From contig CANTUR010000126.1 in the NCBI GenBank assembly GCA_947683625.1, positions 682,001 through 746,000 of the forward strand: 64,000 nucleotides of DNA. The letters run 5' to 3'. The stretch is from Mallotus nudiflorus. Lineage: Eukaryota > Streptophyta > Magnoliopsida > Malpighiales > Euphorbiaceae. Under the pieces are notes generated by a model, which was not told where the DNA came from, made no database searches, and saw nothing but the letters and a program-made list of their open reading frames with translations. A program made the position numbers and the translations under genes. The number at the start of each line of letters is the position of its first letter. Position 1 is the stretch's first letter. This document shows positions 36,357 through 47,195 of this stretch, piece by piece.

Positions 36357-37322
36357 CTACCTCGAAGCATAGGCTATCACCCTTCCATTCTGCATCAACA
36401 CACAACCAAGATCAATTCTAGAGGCATCACAGTAAACTGTGAACTTATCCACACTATTAGGCAAAGCTAACACTGGCGCTGTGGTCAACTTCTCCTTCAA
36501 CAACTGAAAACTATTCTCACAAGCTTCTGACCACTCGAATCTAACATTCTTCTGAGTCAAGCGAGTCATAGGGGCTGCTATCCTGGAAAAATCCTGCACA
36601 AACCACCTATAATACCCGGCTAAACCCAGAAAACTCTGAATCTCTGTAACAGAAGTAAGTCTAGGCCATTCAGATACTGCCTCAACCTTCTGTGGATCAA
36701 CCTGAATACCTTCTTTAGACACTACGTGTCCAAGAAAAGAAACACTCTCCATCCAGAAATCACACTTCGAGAATTTAGCATAAAGCTGATGATCTCTCAA
36801 TGTCTGTAGTATAATCCTCAAGTGATATACATGCTCCTCCATACTCCTTGAATATACCAGTATATCATCAATGAAGACTACTACAAACTGATCCACATAC
36901 AGTCTGAATACCCTGTTCATCAAGTCCATAAAAGCTGCTGGTGCATTAGTCAAACCAAAAGACATCACCAGAAACTCATAATGGCCATATCGAGTACGGA
37001 ACGCTGTCTTAGGAATATCAAATTCACTGATACGTAGCTGATGATAACCTGACCTCAAATCGACCTGAGAAAAGAACTGTGCACCCTGTAGCTGATCAAA
37101 CAAATCATCTATCCTCGGGAGAGGATACTTGTTCTTCACTGTCACCTTATTCAGCTCTCTGTAGTCAATGCACAGTCTCAGGGTACCATCCTTCTTCTTC
37201 ACAAATAGGATTGGTGCACCCCAAGGAGAAATACTAGGTCTAATGAAACCTTTATCTAACAACTCTTGCAACTGATCCTTCAACTCTTTCAACTCTGCAG
37301 GAGCCATTCGATAGGGTGGCAT
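36357..37322 (-). pseudogene. Tekay-1 reverse transcriptase
   Basis: Complete set of RT motifs: DGTLRLCIDYRELNKVT, YPLPRIDDLFDQLQGA, FSQVDLRSGYHQLRI, FLVMSFGLTNAPAAFMDLMN and VVVFIDDILVYSRS, where IDD carries the catalytic Asp pair. The thumb and the start of RNase H (VYCDASRIDLGCVLMQ) are included. It ends at the internal stop 36357. The amino end joins a linker with a frameshift near 37290-37322. Confidence 0.95.
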
Positions 37323-37930
37323 AGATATAGGAGTAGTACCTGGACCACATCTATACAGAACTCAATCTCTCTGTGAGGTGGTAAACCTGGCAACTCCTCG
37401 GGAAAAACATCAGGAAACTCACAAGCAACAGGAACATTTGTGAGTAACAACTTCTCCACTGACGTATCCCTGACTAATGCCAAATATCCCTGACAACCTT
37501 TCCTCAACAACTTCCTAGCCGTAATAACAGAAATAAGATTATGAGGTGCTGAACTCCTATCACCAACAAACTTAAAATCTTCTTCACCAGGAATTCTAAA
37601 AGTCACCTCCTTATTCCTGCAATCTACCACGGCATAGTGTTGAGATAACTAATCCGTTCCTAAAATAACATCAAACTCCATCACATCCAACAAAATCAAA
37701 TCAGCGGGTAATTCTCTACCTCCCACGAGAACTGGACAACCAGAAAGAACAATATCGATGTCCAAGGAATCGCTCAGAGGAGTGGCAATAGACAAAGGAA
37801 AAGCCATCCTCGAAGCTTGCCAATAAGATTTAGAAGCAAAAACAGGAGAAACAAACGAATGCGTGGCACCCGGATCAAACAAAACCCAAGCATCCAGGTA
37901 ACAAACAGAAACAATACCTGCCACGACTGC
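37289..37930 (-). pseudogene. Tekay-1 protease and linker
   Basis: The aspartic protease reads VLFDPGATHSFVSPVFA; Pro replaces the usual Ser/Thr in the active-site D-S/T-G. DVILGTD is the second conserved block. A stop (about 37650) separates the protease from the linker frame at 37289-37630. Confidence 0.85.
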
Positions 37931-39278
37931 ATTAGATGCCTGAGCATCCTGAGGAGTGAGATGGAAAACTCTAGCCTGACCTCGACCTCCTTACTGACTG
38001 GTAGAAGCCTGGCCAACACCTCTGGCACCTCCTCTAGTACCTCTACCATGACTCTGCTGTGGGACAAACTGAGTGGAACTCTGATGCTGGGCTGGTGGTA
38101 ACTGAAATGGCACGGGTGCAGCACTAGCAATCGACTGCTGTGGGAATCGCGGAATCTGCGATCACTAATACCCGAAATAAGGACACGATCTGGCAAAATG
38201 TCCTGTCTGCCCGCATCTGAAGCATGTTAGTGGTGTCAGATAACACGGTCCCTGATGGACTCTACCACAAGTCTGGCAAACACTGGCCACTGATCCAGAA
38301 CTATGACCACTGCTGCTGCTCGAAGCACCTGACCCAAATCTGAACGATCTACGCTAACCTCCACGGCCATGCCTACTGCTCCGATGCACTCGCTGCTGCT
38401 GTCTCTGACTCTGCTGAGTCGGGCCTCGCTGCTGACTACTCGAACCAACATGAAAACTCAAATATGGAGTAGCCTGCAATCCACTCGACTGAACTCCTAG
38501 CTGGTAATAATCAGGCATCGCTCCCTGCCTAACTAGTCTCAACTCAATCTCCTTAGCCAACTCAATCACAGACTCCAAAGTAAGACCTGCTGTAGGCATA
38601 CCAGCAAAAGTAGGCATCGCTCCCTGCCTAACAAGTAACGTACGTAGTGACTGTAAAATACTGATCTCGCATCAGATCCTCAGCATATCTACCCAGACGA
38701 AGAAACTCTCAGGTATACTCCTCTGCAGATCGATCTCCACGAGAAATACTGGTCAGTCGAAGACGATAACTCAAACGAAGTGGCTCTAGATAGAATCTCC
38801 TCATAAATTGCTCTCGAAACTGAGCCCAGGTCATCGTCATCATATAGGGCTGGATCATCTAAATGAACCAATCTAAGGCTGGTCCCTCAACAGACAACTC
38901 AACGATCATAATCCACTGGTACTCGGTATGAGCAGTCCGAGTCCTAGTCTCGATCGCATGCAGAAAATCTAACGGATCGAAAGTACCATCAAACGCAATC
39001 CTACCAACTCGATCATAGAACAAAGCTGCCTCAGGGTCAGACATACCCTACTGATAGGCAGGCTGAACAACTAGAGGAACAGGAACATCAAACTCAGGCT
39101 CTACAGGCTCCTCATCCTGTAACTCTCTCTGCCTACGGTGACCTGTCGCTCCTCGAGGTCTACCTCTGCCACGACCTCTACGCCTAATTGGCTGCTCAGG
39201 AGGTAAAACCTCATCCTGAAAAGACTTATCATCCTCGGCCTCAACGACCGGTGGAGCGACACGCGCTCGCCTCCTCAT
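37931..39278 (-). pseudogene. Tekay-1 gag with zinc knuckle
   Basis: The likely start is the ATG at 39278 (MRRRARVAPPVVEAEDD), followed by a basic RRRGRGRGRPRG run. Central parts include DRVGRIAFDGTFDPLDFLHA and WIMIVELSVEGPALDWF. A zinc knuckle CFRCGQTGHFARSC (about 38185-38230) has the full C-x2-C-x4-H-x4-C set. The reading is broken by at least four stops or shifts. Confidence 0.85.
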
Positions 39279-39455
39279 ACTGAAAAGACAAATAGAAAGA
39301 TTCAAACAAAATAAACAACGGAGGAATAACGCAGAAAACTAAGGCAAGGAATACTTATCAAGACATACTTGAACCTAAGACACTGCAGTAGTTCAACAGA
39401 AAACACAACTTAAAAACTAGGGCCACAACTTATATAACTAAGCCCTGACACAGAA

Positions 39456-39471
39456 CTCCGCTCTGATACCA
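39456..39471 (-). other. Tekay-1 primer binding site
   Basis: On the minus strand TGGTATCAGAGCGGAG, the standard site for initiator tRNA-Met, follows the 5' LTR after four bases. Confidence 0.9.
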
Positions 39472-39475
39472 ACTT

Positions 39476-42400
39476 TTTCACGACCCAAAACAGGGGCCAT
39501 GACCGGCGCTAGGGAATGGGAATTCTTTCGAATCCGGAACCCGTAGCAAGCCTAAAAATAAAATAAAACATGCAATAATAACAATAACAATATTAAATGC
39601 AGCGGGAATAAAAATCATAAATATCATAATATTATTTCATCACTGGATTTAAATCAAATCTCATCTCTTCACATATATATAAAATCTTTCAGTACAAATC
39701 CAGTTTCAATATAATACATCTCTTTAAATAAAATACATGAAATACCACATTTTAATTCACAACTACTGCAGTGTCTAGATTATAAAAATAAGACTCAAGT
39801 AAATAATTTACACAAAGAAGTCGGGGCGGAAGAAATCCGGCGTACAGGCATGCTACTGAGGTCTGAAGATGTTGACTCTCCTGAAAAATAGTCAACGGAG
39901 GGGAGTCAGACCTCACTGAGTGAATTACTATAATATATATACATGCATACTAAATGACAATGCATACAGTCAATGGTATATATCTAATATGTATATATAC
40001 AGGCAAATACACACAGATGCAGTAAAATCATTTTATATATTTCTTATTAAAAATCATATTTTATGAAGGATCAAATAGAACCCTATGATATCGAAAACCT
40101 CAGATAGTGTTAGACAACACTCTAGCCACACAGGCTCACTTATTCCAAATATATCCACTTAATCCATTTGGACAGTAGACTGGCCCCGAGACACTAAGTC
40201 AACCAAGCTCCAGTAGTCTGACTGCCAGTGTGATTGGCCCCGAGACACTTGGTCAACCGAGCTCCAGCAATCACACCCAAATCACATATCACACATCAAA
40301 TAATCAATCAATATCCACAAATGGTTAGTAATATAGCCTAAATACTATAGGTGTACCGGTACGTACTCGGTCCTAGTGCTGCCCACTAGGTAGCACGTTC
40401 TATCGATATCCTTCATCAATAATATAAATCATTCATTCACAAAAATAAATGATGCATGAATTTAAATAACACAACAATATAAACCATATATATACTGGAA
40501 ATATACCAAAAGTAAACCAGGTATATTTCGAGTATATATATGTCAAATGAATTCAATCAAATTATAAATTAAGTTGGAAATATATTTAAAAACATTTTAA
40601 ATATATTTTATTTACAAAACATGCATATAATTTAATATATACCAAAAATAAACCAAAAATATATTTAAATTCAATTCACATTATTTATGCATATTTAATC
40701 AAAATAAAACATATATTTCTAAATCATGCATCCTAAAGCATATATATATAGTATAGTAACTCACCCTAGTGCGCTCCACGAGACGGGTCCAATGGGCCTG
40801 GTCCATTAGCCCTCGGTCTCGGTGCAACTAAACAAACAATAACGACAGACATTAGAATAATCCTAACAGAAATCCTAGAATTCGATCTAGAGTATTAAAC
40901 ACAAGATCAGAAATTAGGGTTCGACCGGATATCACGTTTTACGAGAATTCTACCAAAAATTCGGTAGAACCTCCCTTGTAAAATGGACATCTCTCTACTC
41001 AAAAGAGTATAGCCGACCCTGAAAAGAAACACACTTCGAAAAATAGGCTCAACATAAATCCACAACCCTTCGGTCGGACTCCAAACTACAATCTACCGAC
41101 CGGGGTCCACAAACACAGAACAATTCCAGAAATACCAAAAATATCCTTATAACATAGAAATTCATTTTATAAGTAGAAATTACATAATTAACCTTAAAAC
41201 ACTGTAAAAACCGATAAAAACTCATTTTATTAGAAAAACCGTATATTATATATATAATTGAAAATAATTTACGAAAAATGGTTTTAATTAGTTAAAAATA
41301 CCAAATAATTTATAGAAATCATTTTTATACCTTAAATAACTATTAAAACCAATTAAATTACATTTTTAGCCAATTTAGGGTAAAATTACCAAAATACCCC
41401 TATATATATAAATATACTAAAATTACTTCAAAAATTCCCCAAAAATAGTATAATTATCCAAAATTAATTTTCTCAACATATTTATCAATAATATCAATAA
41501 TTAAACCCAATTATCCAATTAAATTCAAATAAAAACACATTTAACCCTAATTTTCCAAAATTCCATAAACTTCAATAATTCAAAATAAATACTTAGAAAT
41601 TCATAAAAATTCCAAATAAATTTCTATAATTCATTTCAACACCTAATTTAACCATAAAACACAATTTCATAATTTAAATAATTAATTTCCAAAAATTAGA
41701 AAATAATATTAAAATATTCAAAAATACCCAAAAATCCAAAAAATCTCCAAAAATTACACAAAAATTCATACATGTAGATTAAGCTACTAGGATCAACATT
41801 TGTGAAGGGAGTTTTCATGAATCAATCAATTCGAACCTCAAAAAAATCAAAAACCCTAATAGGCCGAAATTGAAAATTTGAAACCTAAGCAATTCTAGAC
41901 CATTTAAGCTCAAACCAAAGCTAGAATCACACTCACCAGAGCTCAAGGAGAAGAAAGAGACTGGCGGTGTCGAAAATGGTGGTCGAAATCGGCGTGATCG
42001 ACGGTGGCCAAAGTTTCGGCTTCTCCGGCCAAAAATGGCTTCTAGGCATCGGAAATGGCTACCACAGGCGGCGAGGAAGGTTGGGGAAGGTGGTGGCACA
42101 CCGGACGGCACTCTCCCGACACGGCAAGCATCCGGACGGCGAAGGGAAGGTGATCGGGGAAGAAGGAGGCTCGGGGGCAGTTTTGTAATTTTCCAAAGTT
42201 TGATTTTTTTTTTGATATATAATGTGTATATATATATATATTATACTATATATTAAAATAATATTAAATCACACACATTAAATATACACCACACACATAA
42301 AATTTAATATTTTAATAATTTAATAATGAATAAAATAATTAAATAACAATAAATTAATAAACAAATAATAAAATATTAGGGTAATATATTAAACCCTAAT

Positions 42401-42694
42401 TAAATAAATATACACACACATAGGCTTTATTTAGAAATTTAAAAATACGCATGAGTTCATGCAAGTCCGAAAATATATTTAAAATAATTAATATTAAAAT
42501 ATTGATGTGAAAATTTCCCCGAAAATGAAAGTCCTGGGAAAATTTTACGTAAAGCACTGTAAATAATACACAATAATTAAAATAGGTTTTAAATACATAT
42601 CAACTCGTATAAAAATCATATATATATTCAAAATTTATTAACACTGCATATCCCGGTACAGTGTAAAAATATTGTAAAAACACGGGATATTACA
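39476..42694 (-). repeat. Tekay-1 5' LTR (right)
   Basis: Near-identical partner of 31244-34472. The outer end of the + strand reads TTTCACG instead of TGTCACG, a change at 39477 in the terminal dinucleotide next to the primer site. The right end GGGATATTACA is intact. Confidence 0.95.
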
Positions 42695-42699
42695 AGGAG

Positions 42700-43253
42700 T
42701 CCATATTGTTCAACAACCAAAGAGGTTCTCAAATTTTAACTAACCTTTATCAAAAGTCCTAGAGTGCCTAATGGAAAAGGGCTTACTTCAACCTTTACCT
42801 ACTCCAAACCCACCAAATCCAAATATCCCAGGCTATAACCCGAATAAACATTGTAAATTCCACCAAAACCTCCAACACTCCATAGATAACTGCATCCGCC
42901 TTAAACATGAAATCCAAAACCTCATAGACTCTGGAAAAATCACAGATCCTGAAAGACAACCACTATGAGAATTAGAATCCCTAGCATCTAGAATAGGAAA
43001 TAAAATTATCTTCTTTAAATAAAATTTTAGTCTTTTTAGAACTTGTTTTATTTTAGTGATTGATGATATAAATTATGATTATGCTCACTTATGTAATATG
43101 CATCCAGATGGTACTACGCATTATGATATTGATCACATCTGCATGTTCGATAAAAATTTAATGCAATTAGATTCATTCAGTATAGGCACAAATGTAAACT
43201 TAAAGAATAGTCTTATATCACATGACATAACTTCTAAAGAGAATAACATCTAA
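42700..43253 (+). pseudogene. Tat-B gag C-terminal part and pre-RT remnant
   Basis: Continues after the Tekay-1 insertion. The 42771-42968 frame holds a knuckle-like CKFHQNLQHSIDNCIRLKHE and IQNLIDSGKITDPE. The 43056-43253 frame, DYAHLCNMHPDGTTHYDID and MQLDSFSIGTNVN, is the counterpart of the Tat-A linker just before RT (24070-24429). After ISHDITSKENNI the match to Tat-A stops, so the deletion of protease-distal pol begins here. Confidence 0.8.
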
Positions 43254-45140
43254 GGAAAAATAAGAATAATGATAAAAAGAGAAGAAAAAAAAAGAGAGAG
43301 AAAAAGAAAAAGAACAGTAAGGTGAAAAATTAGAGAGAAAATTTAGGATTAATTAATTATAGGAGTTGTATCATGTGATGTAATGAATGTTCTCATTTTT
43401 ACCCTAATGAATGGGTAAAATTGAATTGGAGATTTTTTTCAAATATCATATAGTCGTCTTTATCATATTGCATAAGTATCTGAATGGAAAGACATTACAT
43501 AATAAAAGCTAAAATCATAGCTGTGAGATCACTATTTTAGTTATGTTTCCTTTGTAATTTTCTTTATCAGCCTAGGGTCCCCTTACACCTTGAGAATTCA
43601 AATGGCTCAATAAGTTGCATTGTAACTCTTGTCATATAACTATCATCAATCATTGCATCAATATCAAGCTTCATATCCTGCTCAAGAGTTCTTCAAAGTG
43701 CAAGTCCAACTAATTTCATCATTAAAAACTCGCTTGGGTTAGTTTGCCCATTCCTCTACATCTCCAATGCATGAGATTGCAACTAATAGGGTTAATAAGT
43801 CAAAGGATCAACAATAGCAGTGGACGAACTAGGTCTCTTGCACATAAAAATAAAACTGGGGGAAAAATACAACTCAGGAGGCAAATGGTGTCAGCAGTCA
43901 AAGAGCGAAGATGGATGCTGAAGTGTAAGAGCTAATACCTCAATCATTAACAGTAATAAAAGAAAAGTTCAATAGTGCATCGGTCAATCACAAGCTCTAT
44001 TGTAAAGCCATGGACCCTACTTGGTAGCCTAGTAATCAGTCTGATGAATCATATCGGAAGCTTTAACATCAGAAGTACCAACAATGAATCATTCAATGCT
44101 CAAGCTGACAGGCTATTGATGAGTCACTCTGTTCCAAATAGGAGACCCATTAGGATCATGCACAGCATACATAGCATGCATACGTATTTTATGAAACACT
44201 TGTTTCCTATAATAAAAGTCTTTAAGCCTAGACAATATTGTATAGATACTCTACTATTAACATTTGAAATTAGTGTTGGAAGAACGGAAAGTAGTCAGAG
44301 TATTCACATGTGAAACATTTGAAAGAATGAACATAAGAGGAGTGACACTACCAAGAAGCATTATCTTGGAAACTTCAAGAGGCTAGATAGGATGTTCAAG
44401 TTCCTCATATTCAATATGAGAAGGAAGAATGCACTTAAAACTGGAGATGAATGCACTATAAAAACTTCTTTGATTATGAAATAAAAACCTCTAACTCCTA
44501 AATCTCTTCTTCTGTAGGAAATGTTGAGAAGAGAAATGAAGCCCTCAACCAGAGCATCAATGAGATAAAGCCACAACTTTAACGGTGGAGCATCACAACC
44601 TTGTGATCGGAGACATCATCACCATAAATCTAAAGGGAAGAATGCAAAAATGAAAAACACTGCATTTTGACAAAATTTGTTCACTTGCGAATAGATCATA
44701 CTAACTTATGGTATTTTTTGTAGGGAAAATAAAAGAGAATGAAGAAGGGAAAAGGAACGGATACATCAAAAAGAATCAGAAAGATAGCAAATGCCAATCA
44801 CTCATCAAAACCTTACCCTATGCAAATACCAAAGGGAAGTAATACAACTCCATCTCCTATGATTCTGCAATAAAATAAATCCTCAATAAGAAAATTCACA
44901 AATTGAAAGGAAATTCATCCACTCCACGAGATCTTGCGCGAAAATTTATCTCATGACCTTTGATTTTAGTGACTTTCTTTTATTAGCCTTATAGAATTCA
45001 GATGTCTTATTGACATTTCTATGCTGAGAATTTCTAAACTCTAATCAATTTAATGCTTGTTTTGCACCCAAATGCTAGGAAGGACATGCAAAGACAAAAT
45101 CTATGGACTTGTGGTATAATTGATTAAATTTTAGGGTATC
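43254..45140 (+). other. Tat-B internal non-coding region in place of pol
   Basis: No RT, RNase H or integrase motif is seen on either strand. Short frames (for example 43744-43935, 43975-44313, 44361-44576) have no resemblance that I recognise and lack the antisense PMD or DUF7745 blocks of Tat-A. An A/G-rich run lies at 43260-43330. Confidence 0.6.
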
Positions 45141-45149
45141 ATTTTAGTC

Positions 45150-45510
45150 TTGTGAATAATAAATGTGCATATAATCTACTCCAATGCTAAAAAATGAGTA
45201 TGAGTACAAAATCCCTTGACGGTATCCACGTTGAGTAATACGAGAAAGGTAGGAGAATACTAAGAGGGGAATAGAAAAAAGAGCAAGCATAATTTACTCC
45301 AATGCTAAAAAATGAGTAAGAGTATCAACATAAAACCTCTGGCAGTATCCATGTTGAGTAATACAAGAAAGGCAGGGGAATAATAAAAGAGTACCATGCC
45401 AAAAATTACTCTATTTACTCCAATGCTCTATATGAGTATGAGTATCCAAAGGACCTTTTCAACGGTATCCACACTGAGTAATATGAGAAAGGTAGGGAAT
45501 ATTTGGATAA
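45150..45510. repeat. Tandem repeat, about 120-bp unit, three copies
   Basis: TACTCCAATGCT starts at 45177, 45295 and 45416 (steps 118 and 121). Each unit also has GAGTATGAGTA, GGTATCCAC.TTGAGTAATA and GAGAAAGGTAGG. Confidence 0.85.
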
Positions 45511-45984
45511 GGAAGAAAAGCACAAAAATAATTCAAAGACTATTTTGATACTTAGAATCTGATCCATTTATGCTTAAATACCATAAGTTTTGTCTAGTAG
45601 ATTCTTCCTGAATTTAGGTGTGGATGTAAGCTCTTCACTTGGTAAAAAATATACTCTCAGCATAAAATGGTTAATAATGCCTCTACCCTTTGCGAATGGT
45701 AAATAAATGATAGTCATGAGGATCAAAATTAAGGAGATTGGTTAAGTACATGTTATCTCATGCAAAGTGATGAATTTTCTTATAAATTTTCAAAATAATA
45801 ATATATACATCTTGTTAAAACTAACTTCAGTAATTATGTAGGAATCTCAAATCCAAAAGGGGGTATACTCAACTCGCAAAGCCAATCAACATAGTAAAAT
45901 TCAAAGTCAATCAACAAAAGTGCTAAATAGTCAGCACAAAGAATTCAAAGCATTCGACTCAAACAACTAAAGATAAAAATCAGC

Positions 45985-46525
45985 GAACAGTTATGGATTG
46001 TAGCATCATCAAAGGCAAGTAATGAAATGATTGTAGCTAATCGTGAGCAATTATGGATTGTAGCATCATCAGTGAGTAATGAAAGGGTTACAGCTAATCA
46101 CAAGCAGTTTTGGACTACAGCATCGTCAGTGAGCAACGAAAGGGTTGTAGCTAATCACATGAGCAGTTATAGACTGTAGCATCATCAGTGAGCAACGAAA
46201 GGGTTGTAGCTAATTGTGAGCATTTTTGGACTATAACATCATTAGTGAGCAATGAAAGGGTTGTAGCTAATCGTGAGCAGTTTTGGACTGCTATATCATC
46301 AGTGAGCAATGAGAGGATTACAGTCAATTTGCGAGAAATTATGGATTGCAACATCATCAGTGAGCAATGAAAGGGTTGCAGCTAATTACAAGCAGTTTTG
46401 GACTGCAGCATCATCAGTGTGCAACAAAAAGGTTACAACTGATCGCGAGCAGTTATGGACTGTAGCATCGAAAGTGAGCAAGGGAAGGGTTACAGCTAAT
46501 AGTGAGCAATTACAGATTGCAGCAT
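45985..46525. repeat. Tandem repeat, about 57-bp unit, nine to ten copies
   Basis: GAGCAGTTATGGATTGTAGC and variants recur at about 57-58 bp steps. The unit continues ATCATCAGTGAGCAATGAAA and GGGTTGTAGCTAATC. Open frames on both strands through this block are by-products. Confidence 0.9.
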
Positions 46526-46529
46526 GATC

Positions 46530-47070
46530 GCATAATCAGTATCATACAAGCGAGTATGATGTTCTTTATCAAAACAAACTATACGACCGAGTGTAGTCAG
46601 CATTGTACGACCAAGTGCAATGTATCCTCAATCGATTATACGACCGAGTATAATCAGTATCATACGACCAAGTATGATGTTCCTTATCAAAACAGATTAT
46701 ATGAACGAGTATAATTAGCATCATACGATTGAGTATGATGTTCCTTATCAAAATAGATTATATGATCGAGTATAATCAGCATCATACGACCGAGTATGAT
46801 GTTCCTTATCAAAACAGATTATACGACCGAATATAATCAGCATCATATGACCGAGTATGATGTTCCTTATCAAAACAGACTATATAATCGAGTGTAGTCA
46901 ACATTGTACGATCGAGTGCAATGTATCCTCAATCGATTATACGACCAAGTATAATCGGCATCATACGACCGAGTATGATGTTCCTCATCAAAACAAGATT
47001 ATCCTCGGTCGTATAATCAATATCATATGACTGAGTATGATATATCATTTGAAACATTGTATGTCCAAGT
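46530..47070. repeat. Tandem repeat, about 60-bp unit with inverted sub-blocks
   Basis: GATGTTCCTTATCAAAACA recurs near 46678, 46738, 46799 and 46860. Each unit has two blocks of ATACGACCGAGTAT, one ending TAATC and the other TGATG. A final stretch (about 46995-47040) carries the block on the opposite strand (CTCGGTCGTAT). Confidence 0.9.
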
Positions 47071-47181
47071 ATAGCAAATTCATAAGCAGAAGCCTCAAGG
47101 AGTATAGGTAAGTACCTTAACTTTCAATTTAGAAATTGGGTGCTATTTTGCTTTGCCTCAATTTGTCAAGCAAACTGCGAC

Positions 47182-47195
47182 AAAGGGGGGGCAAC
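47182..47195 (+). other. Tat-B polypurine tract
   Basis: AAAGGGGGGGCAAC immediately before the 3' LTR start TGTAGACACCC. Confidence 0.85.

Larger units (their letters stand above)
31244..42694 (-). mobile_element. Tekay-1: chromovirus of the Tekay/Del type
   Basis: The duplication AGGAG is at 31239-31243 and 42695-42699. LTRs are 31244-34472 (3229 bp) and 39476-42694 (3219 bp). The element is 11.45 kb. The minus-strand order is gag, zinc knuckle, protease, RT, RNase H, integrase, chromodomain. Long LTRs and a chromodomain at the end of integrase fit Tekay/Del. The two LTRs look nearly identical by eye, which makes it one of the youngest insertions here. Pol has at least two nonsense changes. 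It sits in gag of Tat-B. Confidence 0.95.

Noticed and set aside
43744..44576. Frames of 63, 112 and 71 residues in the Tat-B 3' region as possible antisense genes
   Set aside because: They contain none of the PMD or DUF7745 blocks that mark the Tat-A antisense genes, and the composition is unremarkable.
46151..46751. Frames on both strands within the 57-bp and 60-bp arrays
   Set aside because: By-products of tandem repetition, with no relation to known proteins.
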